DNA from: G963665215 sp963665215
GTDB taxonomy: Bacteria; Chloroflexota; Dehalococcoidia; Lucifugimonadales; CAUZJF01
Direction of reading: 5' to 3'
Length of the DNA: 64,000 nucleotides
NCBI GenBank assembly: GCA_963665215.2
Contig: CAXXWW010000008.1
Location: 558,001-622,000 of the forward strand
The position numbers were made by a program, and so were the translations under genes. Shown one piece after another: positions 8,414 to 16,415 of the stretch. The notes beneath the pieces were generated by a model. That model saw only the letters and a program-made list of their open reading frames with translations. It made no database searches and had not been told where the DNA came from. The stretch's first letter is position 1, and each line of letters starts with the position of its first letter.

Positions 8414-8935
8414 ATGTGGTTCATTGCACTGCTCGCTATTCTCGTGACGGCGGGGGTCCTCGTCCTGGTGATCGGCTCGATGCTGCCCAGGGAGCACCAC
8501 GTGTCCCGCCGGGCGCACTTCAACCGGTCGCCTGCCGAGATCTGGGAGGTCATCACCGACTACGCCGGCCAGACCGCATGGCGCGCGGACGTGCGCCGCG
8601 TCGAGCGTCTTCCCGACCGGGATGGGCGCCAGGTGTGGCGGGAGACCGACAAACGCGGCCAAGGCTTGATGATGGAGACGGTGGAATCGGTGGCGCCCCG
8701 GCGCCTAGTAAGACGAATCGCAAATGAAAATCTGGCGTTCGGCGGGAGCTGGACCTACGAGATAGGCGAGTTCGGCGAGGTCACGTCCCTCACCATCACC
8801 GAAGACGGCGAGGTCTTCAACCCTGTCTTCCGGTTCATGTCCCGGTTCATCATCGGACACGCCGCGACGCTGGACCAGTACCTCAGGGCCCTGGCGAAGA
8901 GGCTGGGCGTGGAGGTGAACATCACCAGCGCGTAG
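8414..8935 (+). CDS. SRPBCC (START-like) domain protein with N-terminal membrane anchor
   Basis: The product is 173 aa. An N-terminal hydrophobic helix (residues 2-22, FIALLAILVTAGVLVLVIGS) is followed by a SRPBCC fold: RRAHFNRSPAEIWEVITDYA, the typical start of this hydrophobic-ligand-binding family, and GGSWTYEIGEFGEVTSLTIT near the middle. Such proteins bind lipids or polyketides, or act in stress responses; a specific role cannot be given. GGAGG lies upstream of the ATG. It follows the acetyltransferase by 65 bp and may be in the same transcript. Confidence 0.78.
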   Translation: MWFIALLAILVTAGVLVLVIGSMLPREHHVSRRAHFNRSPAEIWEVITDYAGQTAWRADVRRVERLPDRDGRQVWRETDKRGQGLMMETVESVAPRRLVRRIANENLAFGGSWTYEIGEFGEVTSLTITEDGEVFNPVFRFMSRFIIGHAATLDQYLRALAKRLGVEVNITSA

Positions 8936-9061
8936 TGTGCGAGGGCAGTACGGTGGACGCGACAACGGGCTGGCATCTGATTAAATGCATGTTGACAGGC
9001 TGCCGGCACATGCCCAACATTGGAACGCGGCCGACGTGAAGCTACTGAGAGACCACCAACA

Positions 9062-10717
9062 ATGACCAGCACGAGCAAGCACGAGTGGGAAGAAAACACC
9101 CTTGAGCCGCTGAAGAAGCGATTCGGCGAGCGGCAGGAGGGGTTCGAGACCGAGTCAGGCCTCGATATCGATACCCTCTACACGCCCGAGGACCGCGAGG
9201 GCTCAGACTACGCTGAGAAGGTGGGCTATCCGGGGGAGTACCCGTACACCCGGGGCGTCCAGCCCAACATGTACCGGGGCCGCGTCTGGACGATGCGCCA
9301 GTACGCGGGCTTCGCGTCGCCGGAGGAGTCGAACCGGCGCTATCGCTACCTGCTGGAGGAGGGCCAGACGGGTCTGAGCGTGGCCTTCGACCTGCCGACC
9401 CAGATGGGGTACGACTCCGATCACCCGCTGGCGTTGGGCGAGGTGGGCAGGGCGGGCGTGCCGGTCAGCAGCCTGCTGGACATGGAGACTCTCTTCGACG
9501 GTATCCCGTTGGACCGGGTCAGCACGTCCATGACTATCAACGCCACCGCCTCCACACTGCTGTCGCTGTACATCGCGGTGGCCAAGAAGCAGGGGGTGGA
9601 CCCGGCCGCCCTGAACGGCACCATTCAGAACGACATCCTGAAGGAGTACATCGCCCGCGGCACGTACATCCATCCGCCGGAGCCGTCGATGCGGCTGGTC
9701 ACCGACGTTCTTCAGTACGCCGGCCAACACGTGCCGCGGTGGAATACCATCAGCATCAGCGGCTATCATCTGCGGGAGGCCGGCGCCACCGCGGTGCAGG
9801 AGCTGGCGTTTACCTTCTCCAACGCCATCGCCTACCTGGGGGCGGCCCTGGACTCGGGACTGGACATCGACAGCTTCGCCGCCAGGGTGTCTTTCTTTTT
9901 CGTTGCGCATAGCAACCTGTTCGAGGAGGTGGCCAAGTTTCGCGCGGCACGCCGCATGTGGGCGAGGATAGTCCGGGAGCGGTTCGGGGCGGAGAGCCCC
10001 CGGTCGTGGATGCTGCGGTTCCACACCCAGACTGCCGGGGTGACCTTGACCGCGCAGCAACCGGACAACAACGTCGTTCGCACCACCGTCCAGGCGCTCT
10101 CGGCGATCCTGGGCGGCACGCAGTCGCTGCACGTCAACTCTCGCGACGAGGCCCTGGCCCTGCCCACCGAGGACTCGGTACAGCTCTCACTGCGCACGCA
10201 GCAGATTCTGGCGCACGAGAGCGGCGTCACCGAGACGGTGGACCCGCTGGCGGGGTCTTACTACGTTGAGAGCCTGACAGACCAGCTGGAAGAGGCCGCC
10301 CTTCGCTACATCGACGAGATCGACCGTATGGGGGGCGCTGTCGCGGCCCTGGAGCAGGGCTACCAGATGCGAGAGATCCACGAGAGCGCCTTCCGCCACC
10401 AGCGCGAGGTGGAGGATGAGAAGCGCATCGTGGTCGGGGTGAACCGATATCCAGCGCCCACACCTCCTATAGCAAAGCTTCAGACCATCGATGCGGAGGA
10501 GACGGAACGACAGGTGGAGCGAGTCACACGGGTCCGCAGGGACCGGGACGGGGCCGTCGCGCGGGCTGCCCTCCGGCGCCTGCGGGACGTGGCCCTGGGG
10601 GCCGACAACACGCTGCCGGCGACACTGGAGTGTGTCGAGGCATACGCTACCGTTGGCGAGATCTCGGACGTTTTTCGCGGCGTGTTTGGCGAGCAGCGGG
10701 AGCTCGGTGGGTTCTAG
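9062..10717 (+). CDS. mcmA1: Methylmalonyl-CoA mutase, catalytic (large) subunit without B12 domain
   Basis: The protein (551 aa) is the TIM-barrel catalytic part of the acyl-CoA mutase family: RGVQPNMYRGRVWTMRQYAG, with the substrate-facing Tyr of methylmalonyl-CoA mutases, FDLPTQMGYDSDHP, GTIQNDILKEY, PPEPSMRLV, SISGYHLREAGATAVQELAF and DPLAGSYYVE. It lacks a cobalamin-binding domain, which is encoded separately at 12700-13122. The pair would interconvert methylmalonyl-CoA and succinyl-CoA with adenosylcobalamin. ATG 9062 gives the expected N-terminus; a GTG-like start 14 codons earlier adds nothing conserved. The neighbours (acyl-CoA dehydrogenase, epimerase) point to propionate/branched-chain catabolism. 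Confidence 0.93.
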   Translation: MTSTSKHEWEENTLEPLKKRFGERQEGFETESGLDIDTLYTPEDREGSDYAEKVGYPGEYPYTRGVQPNMYRGRVWTMRQYAGFASPEESNRRYRYLLEEGQTGLSVAFDLPTQMGYDSDHPLALGEVGRAGVPVSSLLDMETLFDGIPLDRVSTSMTINATASTLLSLYIAVAKKQGVDPAALNGTIQNDILKEYIARGTYIHPPEPSMRLVTDVLQYAGQHVPRWNTISISGYHLREAGATAVQELAFTFSNAIAYLGAALDSGLDIDSFAARVSFFFVAHSNLFEEVAKFRAARRMWARIVRERFGAESPRSWMLRFHTQTAGVTLTAQQPDNNVVRTTVQALSAILGGTQSLHVNSRDEALALPTEDSVQLSLRTQQILAHESGVTETVDPLAGSYYVESLTDQLEEAALRYIDEIDRMGGAVAALEQGYQMREIHESAFRHQREVEDEKRIVVGVNRYPAPTPPIAKLQTIDAEETERQVERVTRVRRDRDGAVARAALRRLRDVALGADNTLPATLECVEAYATVGEISDVFRGVFGEQRELGGF

Positions 10718-10827
10718 CAAGGGGTAAGGGGTATAGGGTGTGGGGGCTGGGGGTTCTCTGCCCGTTGCTCCTGAGCCCGTCGAAGGGAAGGCGCGTCGAT
10801 GCAAGGGCGCGGTCATGGAGAGAGCTG

Positions 10828-11976
10828 ATGATGAATGAGCTGCTGCTGACAGAGGACGAGCTGTTGCTGAGGTCTACCGTGCGTGATTTCGCGGACCAGC
10901 AGCTCGCGCCGCGCGCCGCCGGCTACGACGAGAGAGAGGAATTTCCCTGGGACAACGTGCGAGGGATGGCGGAGCTGGGGCTGTTCGGCCTGACCATCGA
11001 CGAGGCGTACGGTGGGAGCGGCGGCACGACCCGTCAGCTGGCGATCGCCGCCGAGGAGATAGCTCGGGCCTGCGGCTCCACCAGCGTGGTGTACCTGGCG
11101 CACCTGTCCCTGTGCACGCAGTTCATCCAGATATCCGGTACAGAAGAACAGAAGCGGAGGTTCGTCCCGCCCCTGGCGAGGGGCGAAATAATCGGCGCCT
11201 TCGCGCTGACCGAGCCCGGTGCGGGCAGCGACGCCGCGGCCATGCAGACCACCGCCACCAAGACCGATGGTCACTACGTCCTCAACGGCAATAAGCTGTT
11301 CACCACCAATGCCCTGGAGGCACAGACATTCGTGGTCCTCGCCACTCGCGACCGCGGCCTGCGCACGGGGGGCATCGACGCGCTGGTGGTTGAGCGGGAC
11401 ACCGAAGGATTCAGCATCAATGCCCAGCACGGCAAGATGGGCATGCGGGCCACCTCCACCGCCGAGCTGGTGTTCGAGGACTGTGCCGTGCCTGAGGAGA
11501 ACCGCCTGGGCGAGGAGGGCGAGGGCTTCCGGCAGACCATGGAGGTGCTGAACTCCAGTCGAATAGCCATAGCGGCGCAGTGCGTGGGCATCGCACAGGC
11601 TGCGCTTGAGGCGTCGGTTGAGTATGCGAAGCGGCGCGAGGCATTCGGGCAGCACCTGGCCAATCTGCAGGCCATCCAGTGGATGATCGCCGACATGGCG
11701 ACCGGCGTCGACGCGGCTCGACTCCTGGTCTACCGCGCGGCAACGTTGAGGGACATGGGCCTGGCCTACGTGACCCAGGCCTCCATGGCCAAGCTGTACG
11801 CTTCTAGAGTGGCGGTGGAGTCGGCGGACAAGGCGGTCCAGATCCACGGAGGCACGGGCTATTTTGCGCCGACAACGGTCGAGCGCCTCTACCGGGACGC
11901 CAAGGTCACGGAGATTTACGAGGGCACCTCGGAGGTCCAGCGGATGATCATCGCGCGGAACGTCCTGGGCCTGTAG
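10828..11976 (+). CDS. Acyl-CoA dehydrogenase
   Basis: The 382-aa flavoprotein has all family landmarks: N-terminal helical domain starting LTEDELLLRSTVRDFADQQL, FALTEPGAGSDAAAM for FAD/substrate contact, GNKLFTTNALEAQTFVVLA, KMGMRATSTAELVFEDCAVP, RREAFGQHLANLQAIQ, QIHGGTGYF and the C-terminal KVTEIYEGTSEVQRMI, in which the Glu of YEGTSE is the catalytic base in the short-chain group. It oxidises acyl-CoA to enoyl-CoA and passes electrons to ETF. Placement between mutase and epimerase suggests a short or branched-chain substrate feeding propionyl-CoA. Start chosen at ATG 10828; an open frame runs further upstream but through intergenic repeat sequence. Confidence 0.93.
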   Translation: MMNELLLTEDELLLRSTVRDFADQQLAPRAAGYDEREEFPWDNVRGMAELGLFGLTIDEAYGGSGGTTRQLAIAAEEIARACGSTSVVYLAHLSLCTQFIQISGTEEQKRRFVPPLARGEIIGAFALTEPGAGSDAAAMQTTATKTDGHYVLNGNKLFTTNALEAQTFVVLATRDRGLRTGGIDALVVERDTEGFSINAQHGKMGMRATSTAELVFEDCAVPEENRLGEEGEGFRQTMEVLNSSRIAIAAQCVGIAQAALEASVEYAKRREAFGQHLANLQAIQWMIADMATGVDAARLLVYRAATLRDMGLAYVTQASMAKLYASRVAVESADKAVQIHGGTGYFAPTTVERLYRDAKVTEIYEGTSEVQRMIIARNVLGL

Positions 11977-12139
11977 GATCGCGTGGTCGCCCTTCTTAGA
12001 GGGAGTGTGAGAACGATTGGAAAATCCTTCGACGGGCCTCCCTCGATACGTCCTTCCACGGGGGAAGGACTACTCGGGAAGAGCGGGACTAAAACCGCTG
12101 GTGGTGAGTAGGCCGCAGGCCGTATCGAACCATCCTGGT

Positions 12140-12175
12140 GAGCCCCCGTCGACGGGCTCAGGGCAAGCTTCGGCA
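12140..12175. repeat. Dispersed intergenic hairpin repeat
   Basis: GAGCCC (12140-12145) pairs with GGGCTC (12154-12159) across a GTCGAC-containing loop and is followed by AGGGCAAGCTTCGG, the inverse partner of the repeat seen at 1641-1677. It lies in the 283-bp gap between the acyl-CoA dehydrogenase and epimerase genes. Confidence 0.55.
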
Positions 12176-12260
12176 GCCTTTCCGAGGAGTCGGTCCGAAG
12201 AGACTTCGGACTCATCGGAGAGTCCGCTAGGCCCAGCCAGTCTCCGAAAGGATACAGAGA

Positions 12261-12695
12261 ATGACGGACCAAGGCATCTGCACGGCGGGACACCTGAACC
12301 ACATCTGCATTGCGGTGCGCGATATCGAGGACACCCTGCGCTTCTACGAGGAGCTATTTGGCGTCAGCGGAGCCGAGGTAAGGGAGATCGAGGACCAGGG
12401 GGTGCGCGCCGCGCTGGTCAGGGTGGGTGGCTCACAGCTGGAGTTCATCCAGCCGACCGACCGAGAGGGCGGCGTTGCGCGGTTCATCGAGCGAAGGGGG
12501 GAGGGGATGCACCACATCTGCTTCGAGGTGGAGGACCTGGAAGAGAAACTGGATCTGCTCGAATCCGGCGGCGTTGAGCTCATCGACAGGACTCCGCGAC
12601 CGGGTCTTTCGGGCATGATCGCCTTCATCCACCCGCGCGCCACCCGAGGCGTGCTGATTGAGCTGGTGGACCGCGACTCTACAGGCAGGGGGTAG
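12261..12695 (+). CDS. mce: Methylmalonyl-CoA epimerase (VOC family)
   Basis: The 144-aa product shows two beta-alpha-beta-beta-beta modules: LNHICIAVRDIEDTLRFYEE at the N-terminus with the first metal-ligand His, LEFIQPTD in the first half, and GMHHICFEVEDLEEKLDLL in the second, then GVLIELVDR with the terminal Glu ligand. This His-Gln/Glu-His-Glu layout is that of methylmalonyl-CoA epimerase, which converts (S)- to (R)-methylmalonyl-CoA for the mutase. It ends 4 bp before the start of the mutase B12 subunit, indicating one transcript. Confidence 0.92.
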   Translation: MTDQGICTAGHLNHICIAVRDIEDTLRFYEELFGVSGAEVREIEDQGVRAALVRVGGSQLEFIQPTDREGGVARFIERRGEGMHHICFEVEDLEEKLDLLESGGVELIDRTPRPGLSGMIAFIHPRATRGVLIELVDRDSTGRG

Positions 12696-12699
12696 ACGG

Positions 12700-13122
12700 T
12701 TGGCTGCGGACATAATACGAGTTCTCGTCGCCAAGCCGGGCCTCGACGGCCACGACCGAGGCGCCAAGATAATCGCACGGGCGCTCCGCGATGCGGGCAT
12801 GGAGGTCATCTACACCGGCATCCGGCAGACGCCCGAGATGATAGTGGAGGCTGCCCTGCAGGAGGATGTGGACGTCATAGGGCTGAGCATCCTGTCCGGG
12901 GCCCACATGGAGCTGTTCCCGGCGATTTTTCGCGGACTCCGGGACCGGGGCATGGACGATGTGATGGTGGTGGCCGGAGGCATCGTCCCTGATCAGGACC
13001 GCCCCGCGCTGGAGGAGATGGGGGTGCTGGCCGTATTCGGCCCAGGGAGTCCGACCTCCGAGATAGCCGACTTCATCCGGCGGGCCGTGGCCGAGCGGGC
13101 CGAGTCAAAAGTCGGCCCGTAG
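12700..13122 (+). CDS. mcmA2: Methylmalonyl-CoA mutase, B12-binding (small) subunit
   Basis: The 140-aa product is a stand-alone cobalamin-binding Rossmann domain: IIRVLVAKPGLDGHDRGAKI carries the DxHxxG motif whose His ligates cobalt, LSILSGAHMELFP holds the SxL motif, and VVAGGIVPDQD gives the GG motif. It complements the catalytic subunit at 9062-10717. A TTG at 12700-12702, preceded by AGGGGG at a good distance and 4 bp after the epimerase stop, is the best start; a frame open from 12658 would overlap mce. Confidence 0.92.
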   Translation: MAADIIRVLVAKPGLDGHDRGAKIIARALRDAGMEVIYTGIRQTPEMIVEAALQEDVDVIGLSILSGAHMELFPAIFRGLRDRGMDDVMVVAGGIVPDQDRPALEEMGVLAVFGPGSPTSEIADFIRRAVAERAESKVGP

Positions 13123-13350
13123 GTTCAGGCGGCTTGAGTTAGCCACAGCGGGAAGTGTCGATTCAACAATGTCGAGGGATTGGCTAACCGGGGTGGCTCC
13201 GGGCTGTACCCGCTCCTTGCCTGACACCGGGCTGGTGGGAACGAGCGTCGATACGTGGCAGTGCTGCACCAGGGACCTGTGGACTCGCCGCAAGCCGCTG
13301 TGAGGGCCGCTATTATTCAGGAGAACAGGGGTTAAGAAGGAGGTGAGATC

Positions 13351-13548
13351 ATGGCGGATAGATCGGATAGGCCCGGCATCAAGATGGCGCGAAGGGTGTC
13401 CCTGTCAGGCCTGATAATCGTCGGGTTCCTGAGCATCATACTGTCCATAAACGCGGCGTTGGAAAGCACCTACGTTGGGTCCGGCGTGCTCCTTGGGGCG
13501 TCCGCGCTGGCCTTCGGGTCCCTGGGTTTCGCATTTGGTCGGGACTAG
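13351..13548 (+). CDS. Small two-helix membrane protein
   Basis: The product is 65 aa with a basic N-terminus and two hydrophobic stretches, VSLSGLIIVGFLSIILSINA and GVLLGASALAFGSLGFAFG, so it is probably a small inner-membrane protein. A very strong ribosome-binding site (AAGGAGGTGA) sits 5 bases before the ATG, which supports it as a real gene. No family recognised. The 228 bp upstream hold no gene or RNA that I can identify. Confidence 0.6.
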   Translation: MADRSDRPGIKMARRVSLSGLIIVGFLSIILSINAALESTYVGSGVLLGASALAFGSLGFAFGRD

Positions 13549-13633
13549 CCACGTTGAGCATGATCGGTGGGGTCCGATAGTCGGAGGCCGATAGCCGATG
13601 TCAAATTAGGACACTACCTGACCTGTGTGAAAC

Positions 13634-13663
13634 TTGACACAAAAAGGCCTGTGGTACTAGAAT
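13634..13663 (+). promoter_or_regulatory. Sigma-70-type promoter for yceD-rpmF-fabD-nusB-acpP
   Basis: TTGACA (13634-13639) and TAGAAT (13658-13663) are separated by 18 bp. The first start codon, of yceD, is about 50 bp downstream. Confidence 0.75.
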
Positions 13664-13714
13664 AGCCGCTCGCAAGGGGGGGGCCTCGGTCATCGAACAG
13701 GGGGTGGCGTTGGG

Positions 13715-14257
13715 ATGCACTTTAACGTGTCGCGGCTGATGATGGAGCCCAGTGGGTCCACGAGGACCTATGCGGTGGACGATGACTTCACCGCAATGGA
13801 TAGTGGCGGAGTGCAACGTGTCAGGGGTAGCGTCAGGCTGCTGAGGACCGACAGGGGCGTCTGGGTGAGCGCCGAGCTGGACTCCGAGTCGGTGTGTGAC
13901 TGCAGCCGGTGCCTGAAGGGGTACAGACAGCCCCTTCGGATGACCATCGAAGAGGAGTCCTTCCCTGAGCAGGACTTGGATGGCGTCGACGGAGCGGCTG
14001 GTCATCGCGGTAACCCGGCCATCGGCGAGAGGTTTACAATCGACGAGAATCACATACTGGACCTCACTGAGGTGGTAAGGGAGTACGCGGCGCTGAACAT
14101 GCCGATGAAGCCGGTGTGTCGAGACGACTGCAAGGGGATGTGTCTTCAGTGCGGCACCGACCTAAACGAGTCGGCCTGCCAGTGCGACGACGCCTCTCTT
14201 GACCTCCGATGGGGCCCTCTGCTAGAAGTTGGCCATACGGGTCGAATGGACGGATAG
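13715..14257 (+). CDS. yceD: YceD/DUF177 family 23S rRNA accumulation protein
   Basis: The 180-aa product has the DUF177 layout: a beta-rich first half (GSVRLLRTDRGVWVSAELD), CDCSRCLKGYRQPL with the family CxRCL motif, a negatively charged middle, and LDLTEVVREYAALNMPMKPV followed by CRDDCKGMCLQCGTDLN and further cysteines, a likely zinc site. The family is needed for 23S rRNA accumulation in plants and E. coli and is typically encoded directly before rpmF, as it is here (11 bp apart). A clear promoter lies at 13634-13663. Confidence 0.9.
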   Translation: MHFNVSRLMMEPSGSTRTYAVDDDFTAMDSGGVQRVRGSVRLLRTDRGVWVSAELDSESVCDCSRCLKGYRQPLRMTIEEESFPEQDLDGVDGAAGHRGNPAIGERFTIDENHILDLTEVVREYAALNMPMKPVCRDDCKGMCLQCGTDLNESACQCDDASLDLRWGPLLEVGHTGRMDG

Positions 14258-14268
14258 GCAGGTAACCG

Positions 14269-14463
14269 ATGCCACCAGTACCGAAGAAAAAACACTCGAA
14301 AGGAAGACAGGGCAAGCGGGCGGCCCACTTGGGCATTCGGGCGCCCACCCGGGCTGTGTGCCCTCAGTGTCATAGCGCCAAGCTGCCTCACCGGATGTGC
14401 CCCACATGCGGCTACTACAATGGACGTGAAGTGGTGCCCGTGGGACCCGGAGTCGGCGCTTAG
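14269..14463 (+). CDS. rpmF: Ribosomal protein bL32
   Basis: The 64-aa product begins MPPVPKKKHSKGRQGKRAAH, the L32 signature, and has the zinc ribbon CPQCHSAKLPHRMCPTCGYY with four cysteines, so this is the zinc-binding (C+) form. It is a component of the large ribosomal subunit. Position between yceD and fatty-acid genes is the widely conserved arrangement. Confidence 0.97.
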   Translation: MPPVPKKKHSKGRQGKRAAHLGIRAPTRAVCPQCHSAKLPHRMCPTCGYYNGREVVPVGPGVGA

Positions 14464-14514
14464 AGCGCAGGTGAATGTGTAGGGGGTATCATCTGAACCC
14501 CTTGAGAGGAGACG

Positions 14515-15474
14515 ATGAGCACCAGAATGGCGCCAACGGCGCTTCGCGATGGGGTTGCGTACCTGTTCCCTGGTCAAGGGGCGCAGACCGTAGGAATGGG
14601 CAAGCAGTTATACGACGTCTCTCCGGCGGCCCGCGCAGTTTTCCACCGGGTCGACATGGCACTCGGCCGTCCGCTGACGAAACTGCTGTTCTCCGGCCCG
14701 GAAGATGAGTTGCGCGAGACGGTCAACGCCCAGCCGGCAATCATGGCCGTGAGCCTGGCGTGCATCAGTGCGATGGAGGAGAGGCTTGGCGCGGCTGCAA
14801 TGCCGCGCCCTTCCCTGATCGCCGGCCACAGCCTGGGTGAATTCACGGCGCTCGCCGTGGCCGGGGCGCTGGACGTCGGCGAGACGGCTCAGCTAGTCCA
14901 AGAGCGGGGCCGGCTGATGCAGGAGGCGTGTGAACGGCGACCGGGCAGTATGGCGGCCGTACTCGGGCTGGACCAGATGACGATGGAGGAGATAAGTAGG
15001 GAGACAGGCACGTACGTCTCCAATGTCAACACCCCGGAGCAGATTGTGATCAGCGGCGAGCGGGTTGCCGTTGCGCAGGCGCTGGACATGGCGTCGGCCC
15101 GGGGGGCAAGGAAGGTGATCCCGTTACGCGTCGGAGGCGCGTTCCACTCCGCGCTCATGGAGCCCGCCAGGGCGGGTCTCCTGGCCGCGGTGGAACGTCT
15201 GGCGTTTAAAGACCCGGTTGTGCCGATCGTGGCCAACTGCACGGGCGAGCCCCTGACGAAAGCGGAGGATGTGAAGACGGAGATCGTCTCTCAGATCTGT
15301 AGCTGCGTTCAGTGGAAGCAGTCGATCGACTACATGCTGGGGTCCGGGGTGTCTCAGTTTGTAGAGGTGGGCCCGGGCAGGGCGCTGAGCAGCATGGTCA
15401 AGCGCATCGACGGCTCTGCGGATGCCATCAGCGTAGGGGACATGGACTCTATATTGCTTCTGAGAGGCGGTTAG
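14515..15474 (+). CDS. fabD: Malonyl-CoA:ACP transacylase FabD
   Basis: The 319-aa product contains YLFPGQGAQTVGMGK near the N-terminus, the nucleophile elbow IAGHSLGEFTALAVAGAL with catalytic Ser, the conserved Arg in LVQERGRLMQEA, and the catalytic His in VGGAFHSALMEPA. It loads malonyl groups from CoA onto ACP, whose gene lies 0.5 kb downstream. SD sequence GAGAGGAG precedes the ATG. Confidence 0.96.
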   Translation: MSTRMAPTALRDGVAYLFPGQGAQTVGMGKQLYDVSPAARAVFHRVDMALGRPLTKLLFSGPEDELRETVNAQPAIMAVSLACISAMEERLGAAAMPRPSLIAGHSLGEFTALAVAGALDVGETAQLVQERGRLMQEACERRPGSMAAVLGLDQMTMEEISRETGTYVSNVNTPEQIVISGERVAVAQALDMASARGARKVIPLRVGGAFHSALMEPARAGLLAAVERLAFKDPVVPIVANCTGEPLTKAEDVKTEIVSQICSCVQWKQSIDYMLGSGVSQFVEVGPGRALSSMVKRIDGSADAISVGDMDSILLLRGG

Positions 15475-15503
15475 CGCGGGTCAAGACTATCCGACAAAGC
15501 GTC

Positions 15504-15956
15504 TTGAATACCCCGTTATCGGAAGAGGCCCGGGCTGCCGCGAGCAGGCGGAAATCGCGGGTTATCGCTCTCCAGGTCCTATACGAGGTCGACGGCGCGA
15601 GGCACGAGCCGGTCAGGGCCCTCGAGAGCAGACTCGGCGAGGACCCGCTCACGCCGGCGGCGGAGGAATACGCCCGAAAACTAATAGACGGCGTGCTTGA
15701 AAACCGTACCGAGATCGATGGGATAATATCAAAATACGCCCCTGCCTGGCCCCTGGGCCAGATGGCGATGATGGACAGGAACATTCTCAGGGTGGCGATA
15801 TTTGAGATAATGATGGGTGGGGAAACACCGCCCAAAGTCGCCGTCAACGAGGCTGTGGAGTTGGGCAAGATATTCGGGGCTGACAGCTCTCCCAAGTTCG
15901 TCAATGGCGTACTGGGATCCGTACTGGGGGCCGCCGGGCTTAACGGCGAGTCCTAA
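15504..15956 (+). CDS. nusB: Transcription antitermination factor NusB
   Basis: The all-helical NusB fold is recognisable: RRKSRVIALQVLYEVDGA at the start, AAEEYARKLIDGVLENRTEI, YAPAWPLGQMAMMDRNILRV and the conserved C-terminal block KVAVNEAVELGKIFGADSSP followed by KFVNGVLG. NusB binds boxA RNA with NusE (S10) during rRNA antitermination. No ATG exists near the N-terminus; the TTG at 15504 gives a normal 150-aa protein, but its ribosome-binding site is weak, so the exact start is uncertain. The frame stays open upstream into fabD, so a longer form overlapping fabD is conceivable. Confidence 0.9.
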   Translation: MNTPLSEEARAAASRRKSRVIALQVLYEVDGARHEPVRALESRLGEDPLTPAAEEYARKLIDGVLENRTEIDGIISKYAPAWPLGQMAMMDRNILRVAIFEIMMGGETPPKVAVNEAVELGKIFGADSSPKFVNGVLGSVLGAAGLNGES

Positions 15957-15986
15957 GATCACGACTTTGTCTTTGGAGGTAACCAG

Positions 15987-16247
15987 ATGTCGACCGTGCT
16001 GGAGCGAGTGCAGGCGGTTGTTTCGGACAAATTGAGCGTCGATGTCTCGGAAGTGGTGCCGGAGGCCTCATTTACTGAGGACCTGAACGCCGACTCTCTC
16101 GATCTGGTGGAGCTCATCATGGCCTTCGAGGAGGAGTTCGGCACCGACGACGGGACGCTGGAGATCTCCGACGAAGATGCGGAGAGCATAACCAACGTGG
16201 AGAGGGCCATCGAATATCTGAAAGGCCGAGGCGTCCAGGACGGGTAG
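15987..16247 (+). CDS. acpP: Acyl carrier protein
   Basis: The 86-aa acidic protein has the phosphopantetheine attachment motif DSLDLVELIMAFEEEF (Ser near residue 37) and the usual four-helix pattern. GGAGG precedes the ATG. It works with FabD encoded upstream in fatty-acid synthesis. A slightly long C-terminus (KGRGVQDG) is within family range. It is the last gene of the unit, followed by a hairpin terminator at 16286. Confidence 0.97.
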   Translation: MSTVLERVQAVVSDKLSVDVSEVVPEASFTEDLNADSLDLVELIMAFEEEFGTDDGTLEISDEDAESITNVERAIEYLKGRGVQDG

Positions 16248-16285
16248 CTTTTCGTCCGGGCGCGGCATAGCGTTCTGCTAACGAA

Positions 16286-16313
16286 GGGCAGGCCCGGAAG
16301 GCCTGCCCATTTT
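16286..16313 (+). terminator. Rho-independent terminator after acpP
   Basis: GGGCAGGCC and GGCCTGCCC form a perfect 9-bp GC-rich stem with a 5-base loop (16286-16308), followed by ATTTTA. Confidence 0.8.
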
Positions 16314-16415
16314 AGCGCTCCACGGTCCCGCCCGTTACCTGCCGCTCGAACGTCGCGTACCGGGTACGGCGGCGTATGTTCTCCCCCAAGTAGACGGCAT
16401 GAGGTCTGCCACCCT

